The position numbers and the translations under genes are program-made. Shown here in pieces: positions 36,380 through 48,265 of a DNA stretch of 64,000 bases (its first letter is position 1; each line of letters opens with the position of its first letter). Source of the stretch: Dichetophora obliterata (taxonomy: Eukaryota; Arthropoda; Insecta; Diptera; Sciomyzidae). The notes under the pieces are model-generated. The model was not told where the DNA came from. It did not search any database and was given only the letters and a program-made list of their open reading frames with translations. The stretch spans positions 225,835,293-225,899,292 of the forward strand of contig OY986435.1 in assembly GCA_963920525.1 (NCBI GenBank), written 5' to 3'.

Positions 36380-36469
36380 CTGACTTAGAATAATCGTTAC
36401 ATCGTCGCTCTTCAGACGGGCAATCATGACTGAAGCCACGGCGAGTATATAATCACCAGCCATTGTGAC
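36380..36469 (-). CDS. qless: qless exon d: MAGDYILA helix
   Basis: 90 bp, 30 codons, phase 0 both ends, acceptor CTTACAG and donor GTAAGT. It encodes VTMAGDYILAVASVMIARLK then SDDVTIILSQ. The xxAGDYxLA helix follows the first aspartate motif in all long-chain prenyl synthases. The exon is isolated: 13.6 kb of repeat-filled intron on one side and 25.1 kb on the other. Confidence 0.95.
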
Positions 36470-38446
36470 CTGTAAGTACGATAAAACAATAACGAATCAA
36501 TTATAGTATGATATATTTTATCAAACGTAATGTATTGAAAAATTTTCTTAAGCTCAATTACTATCTAGAATTTACCTTAAACTTGTCAAAACACAAAAAT
36601 TTACTATTAAAAACAAAAGCAATAAAAGTCGAGACTTGAGCCGCGACTTTAACAGAAATACTTTATATTTTTTAATCATAGAACCATTTTATGAATACTG
36701 ATCATCGTGAGTTGAATATCTAAGATTTATTTTTATTAACTGCGTTTGACGTTTGGATGACATCTTGGAATATTAAGTATTACATGTGCTACTATTGGTT
36801 ATTTATCAATTTAGTTGAACAATTTATAGCTTAAAAACTTATAAGAATACTACAAATTTAAGATGCTTCAATTATTTTTAAAGAAGTTGATTGATTTTTC
36901 CGTTATTTGGTTTTCCTACACCAAACCACTATTGAAGGTCTTAAACTGTGTTTTGTGTTCTACGGTAGCACATTTTCTAGACACAAATATTACACCTCGC
37001 TGTCAAGCAGGTAATTTTAAGCGTGCTGCCAGATAATTGCTTTGGACTTGCCTGATAGCAGCCATTCATGCTATCAAGTAGCAGAAAACGCGTCAGACGA
37101 TAATAAATTAATGTTGTGCAAACAGCAGTTGTGATATTTTGGCCGGGCGATCAGTGAAGGAGGTGCATATAGGACATGAGGAAAGGCATATAGAAAATTT
37201 AAGTTTGGTTTGGAAAACTTTGAGATATGTTATGAAAAATGTTTGATAGCGAACAATAGTTTTAATAAAATTTAAATAAATCGGTACTTGTGGAAACTTT
37301 TATGAAATAATCATGGAATGGTTATTATACCTGAAAAAAAAGAGAGACATTAGAAGCTGCAGTCTTGAAATTTGAGAACAGAAATCAGGAAGAGTGGGGT
37401 ATTGGTCTATACTATTGCACCAATCTCAAAATGGCTTTTATAGTGCAATGGTGGGCAATGTGGCTCTTTGTTAAGTAAAGTGCGGCTCTTTTTTTATTTT
37501 GATATTTTAAAATATTTAAAAAATTGAGAAATTTTATATTTTTCGTCAAATTCCATGGAATTCCATCGAGGTAGTCCTATCGATGTTTGACCAACGATTT
37601 GAAGAAAAATTTAATAATGAGAACCCTGTTTTTCTTTACTGGAGTTCTCTTTAATTATGTTGTGATTTTTTCCATGATACAATTACAAGGTAAGCTCAGA
37701 TTGGAGAGAAGTCAGACAAAAGTTGAGCTAGATGTCAAAGTCAGCTGTTCGAGTTGTAGTTTTTCTAGTTGTTGTTGTTGTGGCATACGGCTTTTACCAA
37801 GAGATTTGTTTAAATCTCATGTTTGTTTTGTTATGTTTTACGTTAAAAAATTTGAAATTTCTTTTGTTGTTATAACTGTGTAACAAAAAGATGGGTGCAT
37901 ATCACACCCTAACTACAAAAGAAGTGAAACTCTGCATTTTTATTTTTTTAGGAGAAGCAAAAACTATTTTGTTTTTCAAGGGACTTTACACAAGAAGAAG
38001 TCAAAATTTTAGTATGTTAATTTGTGCCCGTATTGTAGTTAAAGTGCGATATGTTGTGTCCATCATTTATATTAATTTCGATTGTTTTATTAATAATACC
38101 TTTATTTATAAACTCAGCAAAAACAATTAAGGGAGCAGAAAAATTTGTGTTTTTTTCTTTAGTTTTGATACAATGTTACGTTTTTAAAAATAATCGTTTC
38201 AGGATTAAGAAAAAAAATTAAGCTTGAAGTTTCTAGTTCCATTTCTGATTGCAGCCGCCATTTCTGATTGTAGCCGCCATTTCTGATTATTTTATGTAAA
38301 ATTTTAAGAAAAATAACAACAAAAATTTTTTCTTCAATCATTAATAACTGATGCTTAGGAAGCAATACGCGTGTTCCTTTAATTTTTTTTTTGCAAAGTT
38401 TGACGATTCGGGCCGAAAAACAGCTCAAACGATCGTACTAACGCTA
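36470..38446. other. Intron right of qless exon d, no supported gene
   Basis: AT-rich. Open frames at 37587-38130 have low-complexity products with no domain; CCGCCATTTCTGATT is repeated twice near 38255-38285. Confidence 0.4.
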
Positions 38447-38654
38447 AACGGTTAGAAATCTCGGAATAAATTTTAATATTTTTTGGCTTACATTTATGAC
38501 CACACCAAAATTGTATTAAAATTAAAATTATTTTTAATAAAACTATGTATTGAAATCGAATGCTCAGTTCGTATTAATTTTTAATACTGATTTTGTATTG
38601 AAAATTAATTATAATATTTACTATAGTATCAAATTAATTCCAAAAGATATAAAA

Positions 38655-40532
38655 TATCGTTGTATTGGAATTTCTTAAATAAAACAAGGAACACGAAGGG
38701 TTTCCTTAAAAATATGTTTTTTAACGAAAAAACTGCAAGTAGCACTTCAGACGTCACAAATCTTTTTGCTGATTATTTTCGATCGAATTTTTTATTAGAC
38801 GACGGAGATGACGTGAACTGCCCTTTTTATTATAATGACAACCCTATTATTGATATGGGTTCATTAGTTCTTTCTGATGATGATGTCTTACAAAATTTGC
38901 TCACTCTAGACATTAATAAAGGAACTGGTCCTGATAATATTCCCCCAATATTTCTAAAAAACTGCGCAGCTGTGCTAGCCCAGCCATTAGCGCTTTTATT
39001 TAATTTATCTTTAAAGACGGGGCAGCTTTTGAATGTTTGGAAAGAATCCATTATAGTCCCTATCCATAAGTCTGGCTCTATGCAAAATATAGCGAACTAT
39101 CGACCGATATCAAAATTGCCCTTGATCTCTAAATTATTTGAGTCAATTGTCAAAAAACACATTTACGCTAGAATTAAAAACTCTATCTCTGAATTCCAAC
39201 ACGGTTTTGTTAATGGTAAATCTTCTTCTACAAACCTAACACTGTTCTCTCAATTCATTAAAACGTAAATGGAAAAAGGCAATCAAATTGACGTCATTTT
39301 TACTGATTTCGCCAAAGCCTTTGATAGAGTTCAGCACTCCATTATGGTTAAAAAACTTTCCCTAATGGGGTTTCAATCCTCTTTGTTATCCTGGCTGAGG
39401 AATTACCTTTCTGATAGATATCAAGTTGTCCGTATTGGTAACTGCTGCTCAAAATCTATTACCAACCATTCTGGTGTGCCCCAAGGAAGCCACCTTGGAC
39501 CTCTATTGTTTGTCGTGTTCATCAACGACCTCCCAAACTTTTTACAGCATACTAATTGTTTGATGTATGCTGATGATGTTAAACTGTTAAATTCGGTTTC
39601 TTCACCTTCCGACCATCGACTTCTTCAAATTGATTTAAACAATATGATTAAATGGTGTTCAGTTAATAGACTTTATTTAAATGTTGCCAAATGCAACTTA
39701 TGTCTTTTTATATGAAAAAAGAACCAAATTTTTTTAATTACTCAATCGCAAATAGTGGTCTTTCACGTGTCGAGTCTACATCTGATCTGGGAATTCTATT
39801 TGATAGAAAAATTTCTTTTTCCAACCATTACGATTGCATAATTACTAAGGCTAATGCAATGATGGGTTTTTTGAGGCGTAATTCGAAGGAATTTAAGGAT
39901 CCATATACCCTTAGAACGTTATTTTTATCTTTAGTAAGGTCTATCTTGGAATATGGATGTGTGATCTGGGATCCATATTACGAGGTAGATTCTTTGCGAT
40001 TGGAAAGAATACAAAAACGTTTCACTCGTTACATAATGTTTAAATTAAATTGGAATTTTATGCCAACGTACGTATCCAGGTGTGCTCTTCTGGGTCTTAA
40101 TACCTTAGCCTCCAGACGTTAGTTTTTTCTTGTTATTTTTGTTCGCGATATAATTATGTCACATATAGACTGCGCGCCACTCCTCGCTCTTTTAAGAATA
40201 TATGCGCCTGAAAGATATTTTAGGCAAAGAGATTTTTTTTACATTCCGTATCATAGGACAAACTATGGCTGTAATGATTCTATTAATAATATGTGCTTAG
40301 CGTTCAATTCTATAAGTGCTCAAATAGATCTCACTCTGGATAGACAAACTTTTAAACAAAATTTATTAAGAATTGTTTAAAATGAAATTATAAAAGTGTA
40401 ATATTCTTTTATATAATTATGTTTACATTTTATTAGTTTTATATCATATTGTTTTTATAATTAATATGTTGTTACTCAAACGGTTAAACGATTGTTGATA
40501 GTTAAAATAGAAATAAATAAATAAATAAATAA
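38655..40532 (+). mobile_element. CR1/jockey-type LINE, 5' truncated
   Basis: Coding part to 40380, short 3' UTR, then a 3' tail of AAATAAATAAATAAATAAAT (40511-40532). Inserted in the MITE above. 5' end begins within the segment before the RT fingers (YWNFLNKTRNTKGFLK). Confidence 0.88.
38660..40380 (+). pseudogene. CR1/jockey-type reverse transcriptase, broken
   Basis: Blocks in order: LTLDINKGTGPDNIPPIFLK, WKESIIVPIHKSGS, NYRPISKLPLISKLFE, QHGFVNGKSSSTNL (to 39265); in-frame TAA at 39266; IFTDFAKAFDRVQH, SGVPQGSHLGPLLF, LMYADDVKLL (39269-39715); a frameshift near 39700; SDLGILFDRKISF and LVRSILEYGCVIWDP (39691-40122); another stop at 40120; and the C-terminal end to 40380. Catalytic Asp residues are retained, but one frameshift and two stops make it inactive. 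It is more than one family-member distance from the LINE at 19345-21028 by wording. Confidence 0.9.
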
Positions 40533-40806
40533 TATTTGAATTGTATAAAAATTTAATACAAAATTTAAAATTTTAAATATAATTTTACATGTCTTTAAAA
40601 TTAAATACAATATTGACCATAGTATCTAATTGATTTCAAGGGTATAAATAATCGTTGTAATATTTGAACTGTATTAAAATGTAAAACAAAATACATTTAA
40701 AGATTTTGTAATTAATTGAGAAGTATTAAATTTAATACTTTTTTATTAAAAATCTCTGTAATGCTTTGCCTGTATTAAAATTTATTCCAAGATTTCTAAA
40801 CGTGTA

Positions 40807-41365
40807 GTTAAAACATTTAGGGCATAGAAAGAAGTAAAAATATACCAAGAAACATTAGTAATTACTTTTGGCAATCATTTTAAAATTAATGTAGCTTTTT
40901 TAAACATCCGAAAAAGTAATTTTTTTCTACATTTTTAAAACGGAAATCAAGAATTCAAAAATGAAAAATCAAAAACAAATGAATATCATTGGACATTGGA
41001 TATTGGATTGGAATATTATTTTTGTTTTCAGAACCGTCATTTAACTTTCTGTGCGATCATTTGGTGCTGAGATATCACTGGTCAAAGGCAAAATAATTCT
41101 TTTTCATTCAAAGTTGCATACCTCAGCAAAAAATGTACCTCGAAAAATAAAAAGAAACCGAATTGAAGCTAAGTGAAGCATCTATCTATTGATGGCTTAA
41201 GCCACCACAGTAAAAAAATTGAAAAAAATCCGTGTTTTTTCTTATGATTGTGCGATAATCATAGCTGATGATATCTTTTGGTCAAACCGCTGTGAAACGA
41301 AACTTCATATATTCTGTAAAATATTTTTTTAAAATCCCGATACGATCTTTTTTAAGAAGTTACAG
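40807..41365. other. AT-rich intron, no feature seen
   Basis: No coding block, TIR or tandem unit recognised. Confidence 0.4.
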
Positions 41366-41369
41366 CCTT

Positions 41370-42135
41370 TCAAATATCACTAGGTTAGGTTAAGGTTGCG
41401 GCCGGTCTAAGACCGGTCCCCATAGACCAGATATTTGGTACGTTGTAATGCCACATTGGATCTACTCCCCCCTGCCTTCTTTCCTAGGTACTGTCGTGGA
41501 ACCAACCTGTACTTATAATAAATTGCAGTAGACGCTTAACGTCTACCTCCTCAAGATCCCTGAGATCATCAAAAAAGAGGCTACCTAGATGCTTATCTTC
41601 TGCGGGATAGAGCGGGGCATGAATAGAGGAAACGCTATGTTAATGTTATATGGTGGAGATGCGTACTGCGACCTAAATAAGATCTATTGTAGCTCCTTTT
41701 CAAAGCTCCGCTGGGTTTGCGGATTACAGAATTTCATGCAGCGCGATAGCGTTCCCTTCTTTTCAACATTCCTGCAACTCCTACAGAAGTCATTCGCATG
41801 ATACCCCCGTATCCTTAAGGCATGACTACATATAACGCAGTGCCCTATTATAACGCCTAATGAATGAAGAAATCTTTCCTCGCTATTTGAGTGAGCTTCG
41901 TCGTTTGTTTTTGAGTGAAACTAGGCCTCATCTGTCTAGCTGTGTTGGAGGTGGTGCTATGCTTCCACCTGAAATTAGACATTTCTGTGGCATGTTGCCT
42001 TAGAGCCAGTTTGCACGACGCAAGTGGCATGCCTAATGTTTCCATATCAGGCAGCAGCGTTACCGTTGTACCTTCTCTAGCGAGCTCATCCGCTCTACAA
42101 TTTCCTGGAATGTTTCCATGCCCCCCCCCAATATC
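41370..42135 (-). pseudogene. LOA/R1-like LINE, RNase H and C-terminal fragment
   Basis: Minus strand: GHGNIPGNCRADELAREGTT (late RNase H motif), then MPLASCKLALRQHA, and after a frameshift LIGHCVICSHALRIRGYHAN followed by DFCRSCRNVEKKGTLSRCM, corresponding to the LxGHxxLxxHxxRxGxxxxxxCRxC C-terminal block of LOA/R1-group pols. The 3' end has GGTCTTAGACCGGCCGCAAC and lies near 41385. It could be part of the same family as 17555-21170. The 5' border at about 42130 abuts a C-run. Confidence 0.75.
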
Positions 42136-43093
42136 AATTAAAAAATTAAAAATTTTTCTGCTCCTATAATTTTTTGGCTTATTAAAATTTGTTGAGGTGT
42201 TTTCTTTATTTGAAGTACGGTGTGGCTTTTTGGAAGGTATTGAAAATCTGAATGTGGCTCTTATTGGCCTCAGTCGTGCCCACCCCTGATATAAGGTGTT
42301 TTTTTTTCTGTGACAGCCGGTTTGACATTTCTCGTTTTTTTTTAGGTTAGTTTTGTTTTGTTCAAGTCGAAGTAACACTTGCACATCGTGCAAATTTATT
42401 TTGAAAAACACGGTTCAATTCATGGTATTCAACTATAACTCAAAACAAATTTTAAACTATAAACTCAATTATTTTTTTTTATAATTTTTTTCATATTATT
42501 TAATTGCAATAACGAAAACTACGTTGCTATCTGAGATTGAATTGAAAAAATATGTGCAGTAGAATCTTTGACAAAATGTGCCAGACAATTGAGACCAAGC
42601 TGAGAAAAACCCCATTTACATTTGATGGTGTGAAAATATTTTTTAAATAGGTTTTACAAATAATGAACATTAGTCGAAATTGAAACTCAATATTTCAATA
42701 TTTTAAGCCGCAATCAAACGCAAACTTCATCGAATGAGGTCGCTAATTACGAATGACATCGAAAACACGAAAAAATTAAAAAATTGGCATCGAAAAAATG
42801 GCGGTTTAATTTTATTGTTTTTAATTTAAGAACAATATTTTGAAGTTATGTTTTAAAATATTTGTTTTAATACTTAAGTTTTTGTTTAAAAGTTTTTTTT
42901 AACAAATATTTTTAAACTGTAAATGTTTACTATAAAAATATATTCAAAACCATTGTTTTGAAAAAAAAAAAACTTTTGTTTTAAATTGAACTGTACAAAC
43001 ATTTGAGTTTCACTTAAATGAAATTGTTTCAAGCTCTATTTCAAAAACATTTAAACATGATTTATACAATATTTCATAAAGCTATCTTTATTC
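42136..43093. other. AT-rich intron, no feature seen
   Basis: Only A/T-rich sequence with a poly-A/T bias; no supported coding. Confidence 0.4.
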
Positions 43094-43101
43094 GTTCTCA
43101 A

Positions 43102-44202
43102 CAGAGCTATAAAGTATTTAGTATTTTCAGTATTTAAATATCTGTTAAGTACAAATACAAAGTATTTAAAAAAAATAAGTAACAAATATCAATACTAGGT
43201 ATTTGCATTTGTACTTAACTTGCTCAAATATAAATACTTTCAATTACCAATTCTTTTCTCAAATACTGTAAATACTTTTAAATACTGTAAATACTTCAAA
43301 TACTCTAAATTCTTTCAAATACTGTAAATACCTTTAAATTCTGTATATTCTTCAAATACTGTAACTACTTTAAATAATTTTGAAGAAGTTTGCACTAAAA
43401 CATGTGTTAAATAAAACACAGTCTTATGATGGAATCACACATGTAGCTGAAAAATGTTATATTGTCTGATGTTTATAACAAAATACAAAGAAATTATGAA
43501 AAATTTAACTAAATTTTTTTGCACTAATCATAAAAAATAATTAGAAGTGTCCTGCAAATATATAAAAAGGATTAGTACATAAAATATTTAAAATTAAAGA
43601 TATGTATTTTTCATTACATTTATATATAAATGCAGAGTTTGTCTTCATTACAAGTAACTTTTCGAAAAAAATGTGCGACGAAACCTGTCACCTGGAGGTG
43701 ATGACCAGTACAGTTAAAAACGTATGAATTTGCAATTTTTTATGATGAAAACGCTATTGCCATTTTTTTAACAGCACTTTCAAATGTTTCAGTTTTTTAG
43801 AGTTTGGGTTATGAAAGGTTTTTAATTTCTTTAAGAGGAAGGTATAAAGATTTTTCACTCTTTCAGTTAACTATTCTATTCTATTTGATTGTTTCCTTTA
43901 AAAACACTTGTTCCAAGTATTAGTAGTATTTGAAAATATTTGCATTATTTGAAGTATTAACAGTATTTGAAAGTATTTACAGTACTTGAAAGTACTTGAA
44001 AGTATTTGAAAGTATTTGCAGTATTTACAGTATTTGAGAGTATTTAAAGTATTTGAAATAGAATTGGTAATTGAAAGTATTTGTATTTGAGCAATTTAAG
44101 TACAAATACAAATACATAGTATTTGAAAACACATTACTTATTTTTTTAAATACATGGTATTTGGAATTGAATTTGCACTTATACTTGACATTTACAGCTC
44201 TG
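43102..44202. mobile_element. hAT MITE with perfect 8-bp TSD GTTCTCAA
   Basis: 1101-bp non-autonomous element. TSD GTTCTCAA is identical at 43094-43101 and 44203-44210. Ends CAGAGCTATAAA and, inverted, CAGAGCTGTAAA differ at one base. Both arms are filled with inverted, tandem-like words AAATACTGTAAATACTTTCA / AAAGTATTTACAGTATTTGA, so the element is largely a fold-back. No transposase. Confidence 0.93.
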
Positions 44203-44651
44203 GTTCTCAAGATAATAATTAAATTACCCTATAGAGCAAATTATACCACTGAGCATTGGATAGAATGCATAAAAAGTGAACATTCACCCCGACTCAATTT
44301 TTCAAGTAAAATCAAGAGAGTTTTCCTATGCACTCTCTTACTTCTTATGCATTCCAGCCATTGTGCAATTCCAGCCATTTCTAGATAAGATTGTTGCATA
44401 CTTAGTTTTGACCACGCCCCTTCCCCCCATTTTTATCTTACGTCAATTTTGTAGTTGAAATACGTTTTACTATCGGAATTTTTCGCCAATTTAATTTTTA
44501 AGCATTTAAATTCTCTTTAACGTTTCCTAAATGAATAAGAGATACATGAGCCATACTTTACGTCAAATCTTAATCAAATTGAACAAAAAAGCAGTGAATA
44601 AACAAACTACTATACATACAACGTAGTTTTTTACGGAATTGACAGCAGCCT

Positions 44652-44735
44652 TACTTTTTAACGGACTTCAAAAAGGAGGATGTTCTCAAGTTGGTTAGTT
44701 TTTTTTTTTATTTTTTTTTTTTAATGTATGTAGTG
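44652..44735. repeat. Left end of the 125-bp-array element
   Basis: ACGGACTTCAAAAAGGAGGA, TGTTCTCAAGTTGGTTAG and a T-run then AATGTATGTA match 48270-48332. The continuation (TGTACACCGATAACTCC) resumes at 46641, so this copy was split by later insertions. Confidence 0.75.
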
Positions 44736-44739
44736 CATT

Positions 44740-46065
44740 TAACTTTATTGCCAACTATCTTAATGGAAGAAAGCAAAGAGTAAAGATTGGCAACTGTTTT
44801 TCTGATTATAACGATGTTAAAATGGGTGTGCCCCAAGGCTCAATTCTTGAGCCTTTGCTCTTTAGTATTTTTATTAATGATATTTTTAAAGTATGCAATA
44901 ACGTAAGAATGCACGGCTATGCTGATGATATTCAGTTATATACATCCAATCGCATCGGACTTGTTGAGGACTTATGTTGTAGACTAAATGAAGACCTAAC
45001 TGCAATCGCAAAGTGGGCATCAGATAATGATCTATGCCTTAATGCCAAAAAATCATATGTTCTTCCTATCTCCAGGGATAAACTTGACCACCAACAAATA
45101 CCACCGATCTTTTTAAGTAATAATTGCCTACTAATGGTTGATAAAGTTAAAAGTTTAGGTTTTTATATTAACTGTAGACTTTCATCCTCTGATCATGTTA
45201 ACAATATTGTTCAACGAGTTTATTACACGCTTCGATGTTTGCGAATGTCTGCTAAATTTACTCCGATTGAGACAAAAAAGAGGCTTGTTGTACAATTAAT
45301 ACTTCCAATCATATCTTACTCAGAACTAATATACAGCAATCTTGACTCGCACTCTTCGCATAAAATTCAGGTTGCTTTTAATGATGCAGCAAGATACGTG
45401 TTTGGCCTGACACGCTTTGACCATGTATCTGAAGAGAGTAGAAGCATTTTAGGTTGTAGTATTATAAACTACTTAAATGCGAGAAATTGTTTATTTTTGC
45501 ATAAATTAATTTCCTGTAAAACTCCCGCATACCTCTATGAGAAGTTACGCTTCAGTGTTTCTACTCGAACACACAACCTTATAATACCTAAATTCAATTC
45601 CCTACATACTAAGCGACTTTTCTTCATCAACGCCATCAAACTCTGAAATTCTTTACCTTCTAGTTTAAAATCTATTGTCAGCACGAATAAATTTAAGTCT
45701 TATGTTATGTTATACTTTTCAAACATCTAACTATTTATTACTTCTTTTTTCTAATTATTTATTTTGTCTTCTTACTATGTTTCATCTTTATTTTTATATT
45801 TATAAGACTGTCTATTTATTAAAATCATAAATAATATATCTAGTATTTTAAGTTATTTTAAGTTGTCAAATTTTAAGTAGACAGTTGATTATACATATAA
45901 ATTTGTTGCACTATTAAAATAATAATTATATATTAAGTATTTTATGTTATTCTAAGTATTCAATTCTATGTTAACTGTTGATTATGCATATAATTCTGTG
46001 GTACTGTTAAAAGATCTCCTGTATCTTATTGTACTAATTAATATCTAATAAATATGAAATAGGAA
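44740..46065 (+). mobile_element. 5'-truncated LINE with long 3' UTR
   Basis: Contains the RT fragment and about 350 bp of AT-rich 3' UTR ending near AATATGAAATAGG. The insert sits in the element whose halves are at 44652-44735 and 46641 onward. Confidence 0.7.
44750..45715 (+). pseudogene. LINE reverse transcriptase fragment
   Basis: Open from NYLNGRKQRVKIGNCFSDYN through MGVPQGSILEPLLFSIFIND, HGYADDIQLYT (catalytic pair), NAKKSYVLP and the thumb LVVQLILPIISYSELIYSNL to INAIKL at 45643, then TGA, and on in frame NSLPSSLKSIVSTNKFKSYV to 45728. The stop falls exactly where related LINEs have Trp (KLWNSLP), so it is a single nonsense change in an otherwise clean frame. 5' truncated before RT box A. 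CR1/jockey-type by motif wording. Confidence 0.88.
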
Positions 46066-46073
46066 ATATATGC

Positions 46074-46641
46074 ATTAGGCCGGGTCGATTTGTGGGGAGG
46101 CAAAAAAATCGCCCATTGCTCAGTGAAAATCGTATTCTAGGGATCAAAATAAGAAACTTTGCTCGAAGAGCTATATCTCTAAAACGAATTCTAATGCCCC
46201 AACTTTTGACTTTTGTCCCGTAGGGAGGGATTTTTCAAAATTTGACCCATTTAGAGTCCAAATGTATGACCGACCCCCACTAACTTTGGAGGGCCGATCC
46301 ACCACCCATGCCAGTGGCACACTCCCTGGAACCCCCTGGAGGTTCCCCATACAAACATTTCAAAAAATCACCATTTTGGCACTTTACATGAAAAAATCAG
46401 CGAAATGGAGTCGCCACTGGCATGGGTGGATCGGCCCTTCAAAGTTAGTGGGGATCGGTCATACATTTGGACTCGATTAGAGCACTTTAAATCAATCACT
46501 TTAAGTCAAAAAAGGAATTTTTCCAAATTTGACCCTACGGGACAAAAGTCAAAAGTTGGGGCATTAGAATTCGTTTTAGAGGTATAGTTCCTCGGGCAAA
46601 GTTTATTATTTTGATCGATTTTTAAATCGACCCGCCCTAAT
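46074..46641. mobile_element. 568-bp fold-back element
   Basis: Ends ATTAGGCCGGGTCGATTT and, inverted, ATTAGGGCGGGTCGATTT. Inner arm blocks AAACGAATTCTAATGCCCCA, CTTTTGACTTTTGTCCC and CCGATCCACC..CCCATGCCAGTGGC are also mirrored, so nearly the whole element is palindromic with small indels. No coding capacity. Confidence 0.9.
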
Positions 46642-47480
46642 GTACACCGATAACTCCTAAAGTACTTGCCCGATTGCCGCAATTTTAATTCAACAGATAG
46701 ACACATTGAGCGCGGAGGTGGCCGTTTAAAAAAGTGGGTGGTATTCGACAAAGGGGCGTGGCAATATTAAAAAACTCTGTATATCGAATAATTTTGACAC
46801 TAGGATACTGAAATTTAGTACAGGGGTAGGCATAATTATGAAAATTTACGGTCAAGAAAGTGGGACCTATTGGAAAAAAGGGCGTGGCAATAAAAGAAAA
46901 CTGTATCTCAGTTCATATTGACACTAAGTACTGGAAGTTGGAACAGGAATAGGAACAATTATTACTAATTACGGTCAATAAAATGGGCGTTATTGGACAA
47001 AAGGGCGTGGCAATATTAGAAAGACACTCTATCTCGAGTAATATGGACACTAGGTTAATGCAATTCGTTACAATAATGCGTAGAATTATTATAAAACACT
47101 ATGAAGGAAGTGGGCGGTAATAGACAAAGGCGTGGCATTTTTAGAAAAACACTGTATCGCTGTTAATATTGGCACTAGGGTACTGAAATTTAGGACAGGG
47201 GTAGACACAATTATTACAAATTATGGTCAAAAAAGTGGGCGTTATACGACAAAGGGCGTGGAAGTTTTAGAAAAACACAGTAGCTCGAATAATATTGGCA
47301 CTAGGGCACAGAAATTTGGTACAAGAATAGGTACAATTATAACAAAACACAAGCAAGATAGTAGGCGGAATTTTTCAAAGGGCGTGTCACTATAAGAAAA
47401 ACACTGTATCTCGAATATTGACACTAGGGTACCAAAATTTGTTACAAGAATAGGCAAAAATGTTATCATAATCTCTAAAA
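46642..47480. repeat. 125-bp GGGCGTGGC repeat, array 1
   Basis: The block AAAGGGCGTGGCAATAT recurs at 46753, 46879, 47003, 47129, 47252 and 47379, spacing 123-127 bp. Each unit also has GACACTAGGGTACTGAAATT and GTGGGCG. Begins with CCGATAACTCCTAAAGTACT. Confidence 0.93.
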
Positions 47481-48265
47481 AGGAAGAAATAAAAACTTTT
47501 TAACAAAAAACACCATCTTCAAAACCACTACAAAGTAAAAAATAATTTTTAATAACTATCCTAGTCAAATTTGATAATTAATTTATATATTAAAGGGGCA
47601 TTTTTTTTAAAGTGATCCACATAAATTTTAAAATTATTCCAATTTTGATAAAATTTTTACCATGTATAGTGCTTGTAGTTCTACACTCCTGGCGTTAATA
47701 TTTTTGGCCTAGATTAAAGAAAAAAACTTTTAACAGGGTGCTTAATTTTTGATTTTGGTGTGAGAATGTATAAATAAAAACTATTGTTACTTTTTAACGA
47801 ATTGACCGATTTGACCAAACTAAACGCTAAATGAAACGCCAAAGAATAAGAATTTAAGAAAATATTAATTTTTATTGAAAATTTTTTGTCAAATAAAATA
47901 ATTTATTTTTAAAAAAAAAATACCTCCTTCGTTTTTTTTTAATAATTTTTAAAAAAATTATCAATTAATTACCTTTAAAATTAGATATTATCCAGAATGG
48001 TGTCTTTTATGGTTGGGAAATTATGAGCATTTAATCAAGGCAAAATAGCAGTATTTAATAGGCCTGCATGAGTAGCATCGAGTTCGAGTAGCACTACTCG
48101 ACTCGATTTTCGATTCAAGGAACCGATTCAAGGAACCGTGTTTATATTAACTCAAAATTTTCGAGTTTCCCGTAAATGTTCGAGTATTTTTTATTTTCAA
48201 CTCAATGTTTGTTTTTTTTTTTACATGTTCTCAACTTAACTCTTAATTTTTATATTAACCAATAA
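47481..48265. other. AT-rich spacer between the 125-bp arrays
   Basis: 47500-47595 (ACCACTACAAAGTAAAAAAT and CAAATTTGATAATTAATTTA) is similar, inverted, to 49800-49890, so it is probably the far end of the array-bearing element. A short palindromic stretch GAGTAGCACTACTCGACTCG lies at 48087-48106. Confidence 0.5.

Larger units (their letters stand above)
38447..40804. mobile_element. TA-flanked MITE containing a nested LINE
   Basis: Ends ACGGTTAGAAATCTCGGAAT (from 38448) and, inverted, ACGTTTAGAAATCTTGGAAT (from 40803) match at 28 of 30 positions; TA flanks both sides (38445-38446, 40805-40806). The remaining MITE interior is built of ATTAATTTAATAC-like palindromic words that recur on both sides of the LINE (38596-38655 and 40604-40660). 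Tc1/mariner-type by TA target. Confidence 0.8.
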
